From the NCBI GenBank assembly GCA_021792635.1, contig JAJYUH010000015.1:1-61485 (forward strand): DNA of 61,485 nucleotides, written 5' to 3'. How positions within the stretch are numbered: position 1 is the stretch's first letter; every line of letters begins with the position of its first letter. Shown here one piece after another: positions 58,060 through 61,485 of this stretch. The notes beneath the pieces were generated by a model that saw only the letters and a program-made list of their open reading frames with translations, was not told the DNA's origin and ran no database searches. This DNA is from Natronospirales bacterium. Its GTDB lineage: Bacteria > Pseudomonadota > Gammaproteobacteria > Natronospirales > REEB76. The position numbers and the translations under genes are program-made.

Positions 58060-59793
58060 TCAAATAGCCTCGATATAGTCAATCAAAAGTTGCAGGCGCT
58101 TGGTGCCCCGGTACTCATTCACGTCGGGCCGATAGACGATGCGTACCTGTCCGCAGTCCGGCGGCAGGTGTTCGCCGCTCTGGTTGAAGGCGATGGCGTC
58201 CAAGCGCAAGCCGGTACCGGGTTCGGCCAATACCAGCTTGAGATGCCCGCCGCCCAAAAGCCGCCGCTCTAATAAGCGAAACACGCCGTCGAAGCTGGGC
58301 TCCGGAAACCCCTGACCCCAGGGTCCGGCCTCCCGCAACAAACCGGCACATGCCAGCGTCAGGTATTCCGCTGTCAGTTCACCATCCGTATGCATAACAC
58401 CCGCCAAATCGTCGGATGACAGCCAGCGGCGTACTTCCGCATCAAAGGCATTCGCAAAGAGTTCAAATCCATCGGCGGCGAGCGTAAGGCCCGCCGCCAT
58501 GGCATGACCGCCAAATTTTATAATGAGCCCCGGATGTTGAGTCGCCACCGCTTCCAGTACATCGCGGACATGCACACCCTTTACCGACCGCGCAGAACCT
58601 TTGAGAGTAGTGCCATCGGCACGGGCGAACGCGATTACCGGACGATGTACCTGATCTTTTATGCGTGAGGCTACCAGCCCCACTACGCCCTGATGCCATT
58701 TTTCCTCGAACAGGCACAAGCCGAATGGCAGCGCCGGGTCATTCGCATTGAAACCCAGGCGGTCCAATTCGCGTAAAGCCTCATCCTGCATGCGCGCTTC
58801 GATATGGCGGCGCTCCTGGTTGATTTCATCCAGCCTCGCGGCAAACTCACGCGCCCGGCCGGGCTCATCGGCCAGCAGGCACTCGATACCAAGCGACATA
58901 TCCGTCAGCCGGCCGGCCGCGTTAAGACGCGGCGCCACGGCAAAACCCAGGTCGGCGGCCGTGAGCCGTGAGGCATCCCGTCGGCCCACGTCCAGAAGCG
59001 CATGAATACCCGCTGTGCCGCGTCCGGCGCGAAGACGCGCCAGCCCCTGGGCCACCAGTACCCGATTATTGTGATCCAGAGGTACGAGGTCCGCCACCGT
59101 GCCGAGTGCCACGATATCGAGAAATTCCGCCAGATTGGGCTCGGGGATGCCGCGCACCGCGAACCAGCGGTCGTCACGCAAGCGGGCACGCAGTGCCAGC
59201 AGGAGATAAAACACCACGCCTACACCCGCCAGGCACTTGCTGGGAAATTCATCGTCAGGCAGATTGGGATTGAGAATGGCATCGGCCGCCGGCAACTCCG
59301 CGCCAGGAAGATGATGGTCCGTCACCAAAACGCGAATGCCGGCTGCGCGGGCAGCCGCCACACCCGCATGACTGGAAATGCCGTTGTCCACGGTAATAAT
59401 AAGATCCGGCACACGCGCTTTGGCCAATGACACAATTTCCGGCGTCAGGCCGTAGCCATACTCAAAGCGATTCGGCACCAGGTAGCCCACCTGTTGCGCA
59501 CCCAGATTGCGCAGGGCGCGCACCGCCAGTGCCGAGCTGGTGGCACCATCGGCGTCAAAATCACCGATGATCAGGATGCGTTTCTGCCGCTCCAGACAGT
59601 CCGTCAGCAAAGCGACGGCAGCATCCACATTGCGAAGGGCCCGGAAGTCATGCAGCGTGGCCAGAGTATTGTCCAGATCCATGCTGTCGTGGATGTGACG
59701 CGCGGCATAGATGCGTTGCAACAGTGGATGCAGCGTTTCCGGGAAACACGTATCCGCAACGGGAATGCGGCGTTCGATACGGCGCAGATTCAT
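58060..59793 (-). CDS. recJ: Single-stranded-DNA-specific exonuclease RecJ
   Basis: RecJ degrades single-stranded DNA 5' to 3' in repair and recombination. GDFDADGATSSALAV, the DHH motif in VTDHHLPGAELP and the DHHA1 GGHAMAAGLTL are all present. The start MNLRRIERR gives 577 residues, equal to E. coli, and overlaps the COG4255 stop (ATGA). prfB and lysS follow on the same strand, a conserved order. Confidence 0.96.
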   Translation of the reverse strand: MNLRRIERRIPVADTCFPETLHPLLQRIYAARHIHDSMDLDNTLATLHDFRALRNVDAAVALLTDCLERQKRILIIGDFDADGATSSALAVRALRNLGAQQVGYLVPNRFEYGYGLTPEIVSLAKARVPDLIITVDNGISSHAGVAAARAAGIRVLVTDHHLPGAELPAADAILNPNLPDDEFPSKCLAGVGVVFYLLLALRARLRDDRWFAVRGIPEPNLAEFLDIVALGTVADLVPLDHNNRVLVAQGLARLRAGRGTAGIHALLDVGRRDASRLTAADLGFAVAPRLNAAGRLTDMSLGIECLLADEPGRAREFAARLDEINQERRHIEARMQDEALRELDRLGFNANDPALPFGLCLFEEKWHQGVVGLVASRIKDQVHRPVIAFARADGTTLKGSARSVKGVHVRDVLEAVATQHPGLIIKFGGHAMAAGLTLAADGFELFANAFDAEVRRWLSSDDLAGVMHTDGELTAEYLTLACAGLLREAGPWGQGFPEPSFDGVFRLLERRLLGGGHLKLVLAEPGTGLRLDAIAFNQSGEHLPPDCGQVRIVYRPDVNEYRGTKRLQLLIDYIEAI

Positions 59794-60749
59794 GCCGCGC
59801 CCAGGATTTCCGACAGGGGTCGGCGTCGGCGCCAGAATCGCCGCAGTGAGGTCGGCGTGACCCGATAACCGCGCAGGTTGCCGGGATAAATCAGTATCTC
59901 GCTGCCATGCCCTTCCCGCAGGCCATGCAGCAGCATTGCGGCAATCTGCTCTTCCACCCGCACTACCTCTGTCTGCGTCGTGCAATTGACTGCGATCAAC
60001 TGCTTCTCCGGTCCCGAAGAAGTATCCAGCCTGCATGGCCAAGTAAGGCAATCGCTGCCGGCAAACCGGGCCAGACCTGCGATCAGCGGCCTGTCGGTCC
60101 ACACCCTGTCGGGGCCCGTGGCCGGCGTTTCCGGCAACCGGCCGCCGCCCCACAGCCACAGGCTGTTAATGGCGGGTCGGCCGGTCGCTTCACGGGCCTG
60201 ATTCACCGGATGCTCAAAAAACAGCATCTGCACTTCATTCATCAAACGCCTGACCTGCTGTCCATGTTCTCCATCCGGCATGAATTCAAAAACCGGCTGA
60301 CCGGCCACCCCGGCCGGATCATGGGTAACACAGCGGAAAGGCGTCGGAACCCGCAGGTACCAGCGCTCGGGACAGGGCGTTTCCAGGCCGTAGCCTTCAT
60401 CTGCGTAGATACGGTTGAAGGTTTCCGAGAACGCCCGGGCTTCTTCCGCTTGAACTTGCAGCAGCGCGAGCGGCAGCATCACAAGGTGATCGCGATCTGC
60501 GGCAAGATGCACGGGATCCGCGCGGAAATAGAAGCCGTTATCCCGCTCTCCGGTATCCGCAAGGCGCGTGAAAGGCCCTGTCGCGAGGGTTTCCGCCGGC
60601 AGGCCGAAGCAATCCGCCAGCACGCCCATGGCACCGCCCTGCGGTGCGTCATGCGCATGCGCACGTGCAAGCAGCGTCTCCAGCGCCGGCATTCGGGGTA
60701 CGGTGGCGCCGACAGCGACAAGATCAGGGAGAAAAAAAGTCCATTGCAT
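59790..60749 (-). CDS. COG4255-type protein (often annotated as phosphoglycerate mutase-like)
   Basis: A 319-residue soluble protein. It is often listed as a cofactor-independent phosphoglycerate-mutase-like protein, but the alkaline phosphatase metal motifs are not visible. Conserved-looking segments are NSLWLWGGG, FRADPVHLAADRDHLVML and SEILIYPGNLRGYRV. Homologues are next to recJ in many beta- and gammaproteobacteria, so a link with DNA repair or with threonine/one-carbon metabolism has been guessed but not shown. Function is unassigned. Confidence 0.72.
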   Translation of the reverse strand: MQWTFFLPDLVAVGATVPRMPALETLLARAHAHDAPQGGAMGVLADCFGLPAETLATGPFTRLADTGERDNGFYFRADPVHLAADRDHLVMLPLALLQVQAEEARAFSETFNRIYADEGYGLETPCPERWYLRVPTPFRCVTHDPAGVAGQPVFEFMPDGEHGQQVRRLMNEVQMLFFEHPVNQAREATGRPAINSLWLWGGGRLPETPATGPDRVWTDRPLIAGLARFAGSDCLTWPCRLDTSSGPEKQLIAVNCTTQTEVVRVEEQIAAMLLHGLREGHGSEILIYPGNLRGYRVTPTSLRRFWRRRRPLSEILGAA

Positions 60750-60816
60750 GGGGAGCAGCAGGCATGCTTGAAGGGTGCCTTGTGTCCATTATGCCGTTTC
60801 CCCTACCCTATTAGCC

Positions 60817-61191
60817 ATGAAATTCACCAAAGAGCTGCTCCCCGGCAACGCCAAAATCATCTGCGCCTATGCTCCGGGACGCATCAACGTCAACGATACG
60901 CTCCTCAGCCGGAGCTTCATCCTGACGCCCACGCTGTTGCTAGAGGATTGGCCTCCGCAGCGGCCGGAGGACATCACTCTGGAAACCCTGCAAGCTGCTT
61001 TGGCGCTGGAGCCGGAAATTCTCCTCATCGGCACCGGCCCAACGCTGCGTTTCCCAGAAGCACGGCTCATGGCGGAGATACAACGACGCGGCATCGGACT
61101 GGAAGTACTGGATACCGCCGCCGCCTGCCGCACCTATAACGTGCTGGTGAGCGAAAACCGGAACGTGGCGGCTGCGTTGCTCATGATTTAA
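60817..61191 (+). CDS. Mth938-like domain protein (DUF498)
   Basis: A 124-residue protein. IICAYAPGRINVNDTLLSRSF and the LLIGTGPTLRFPE segment with ALDTAAACRTYNVL-like end (EVLDTAAACRTYNVLVSENR) mark the family, which includes the complex I assembly factor NDUFAF3. The bacterial role is unknown. It is divergent from the COG4255 gene. Confidence 0.9.
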   Translation: MKFTKELLPGNAKIICAYAPGRINVNDTLLSRSFILTPTLLLEDWPPQRPEDITLETLQAALALEPEILLIGTGPTLRFPEARLMAEIQRRGIGLEVLDTAAACRTYNVLVSENRNVAAALLMI

Positions 61192-61254
61192 AGCAAGCGC
61201 ATGCTGAGTTGCTGTGGACCGGTCCCTCATAATATAGCGTCGCGTTGCTCGTGA

Positions 61255-61273
61255 CCTGCCTGCGGCAGGCAGG
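61255..61273. repeat. Perfect 8-bp hairpin, REP-like
   Basis: CCTGCCTG and CAGGCAGG pair over a CGG loop. The same CAGGCAG core recurs 61 bp later in the second hairpin, both followed by GGC-rich sequence, as in paired extragenic palindromes. Confidence 0.75.
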
Positions 61274-61311
61274 CGGCCGGTACGGTCCCTGTCTGCGTGC
61301 CTGCTTGCGCG

Positions 61312-61340
61312 CTGCCTGTCTGCGTGCGACGCACAGGCAG
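61312..61340. repeat. Second hairpin, REP-like
   Basis: CTGCCTG (61312-61318) pairs with CAGGCAG (61334-61340). An inner stem TGCGT/ACGCA (61321-61333) leaves only a two-base bulge and a 3-base loop. Confidence 0.75.
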
Positions 61341-61485
61341 GCCGGCGTCCCGGCCACTACTATGGACGCCCCCTTGTCAAGCTTTCTCCTGGTGATGAAT
61401 GGCAGGAGCAGATTGCAGCCTACTATTCGGCCTCGAGTGAGACGCTTGTTGGTCTCGGGCCCAGATGATAATCGCAGACGGAAGC

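Larger units (their letters stand above)
61192..61485. other. Noncoding region with repeats at the right edge
   Basis: No open frame of convincing composition is seen. The first half holds the two hairpins listed below and a direct repeat of CCTGTCTGCGTGC (61288-61300 and 61315-61327). The second half (about 61360-61485) contains nothing I recognise. The next gene may lie beyond the window. Confidence 0.6.

Noticed and set aside
59907..61139. Open frame of 410 codons on the plus strand across the COG4255 and Mth938 genes
   Set aside because: It overlaps both better-supported genes and has a low-complexity composition.

Overview
The window is about 61 kb of a moderately GC-rich chromosome from a gammaproteobacterium. 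It has lipid A and outer-membrane maintenance genes, an RpoE/RseA/RseB/DegQ envelope stress block, a BarA/GacS-type hybrid kinase, CsiV, SfsA, LolC/LolD and a four-subunit succinate dehydrogenase. Gene orders resemble those of Pseudomonas, Chromatiales and Acidiferrobacterales relatives. The sequence does not allow a genus to be named. Almost everything is core housekeeping DNA with tight, often ATGA-overlapped operons. The only mobile-element signal is a set of four 23-bp tandem repeats at the left edge, which look like one end of an IS21-type element inserted just after fabH.

Layout, left to right. 1-127: IS end. 160-3034 (minus): yceD-rpmF-plsX-fabH, the start of the fatty acid synthesis operon. 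3174-4696: yceF (Maf) and rluC. 4729-7588: promoter, long leader, rne and terminator. 7567-15309 (minus): comEC, exbB, exbD, msbA, lpxK, a Trm112-like zinc protein, kdsB and a low-molecular-weight phosphatase (lipid A export and KDO supply). 15495-18748: DUF2062, lolD, lolC, sfsA. 18870-25859 (plus): a secreted protein, aguA-aguB (agmatine to putrescine), mfd, csiV. 25882-29250 (minus): a PolB-like exonuclease, a gutted rlmD, nagZ, hpt, mtnP. 29369-35148 (plus): TonB-dependent receptor, periplasmic binding protein, BarA-like kinase. 35126-45804 (minus): rpoE-rseA-rseB-degQ-glutaredoxin-lepA-lepB-DUF4845-rnc-era-recO-pdxJ-acpS. 45940-47580: nadB. 47662-51934 (minus): DUF1674(SdhAF4)-sdhCDAB-sdhE-ygfX. 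52048-53055: ygfZ. 53123-60749 (minus): COG4255 gene-recJ-prfB (with a programmed frameshift)-lysS, DUF202, a two-helix membrane protein, rsmB. 60817-61191: a Mth938-like protein. 61192-61485: noncoding, with REP-like hairpins.

Points most worth a second look: (1) rlmD is reduced to a 63-codon in-frame fusion of its extreme N and C termini, with translational coupling to its neighbours kept; (2) a three-gene TonB receptor/binding protein/BarA cluster has no transporter permease or ATPase, so it may feed a ligand signal to a Gac-type kinase; (3) a sigma-E-like promoter of rpoE has a seven-C run in its spacer; (4) assembly factors for succinate dehydrogenase sit at both ends of its operon; (5) prfB carries the classic +1 frameshift signal, so its real start lies upstream of the simple open frame.
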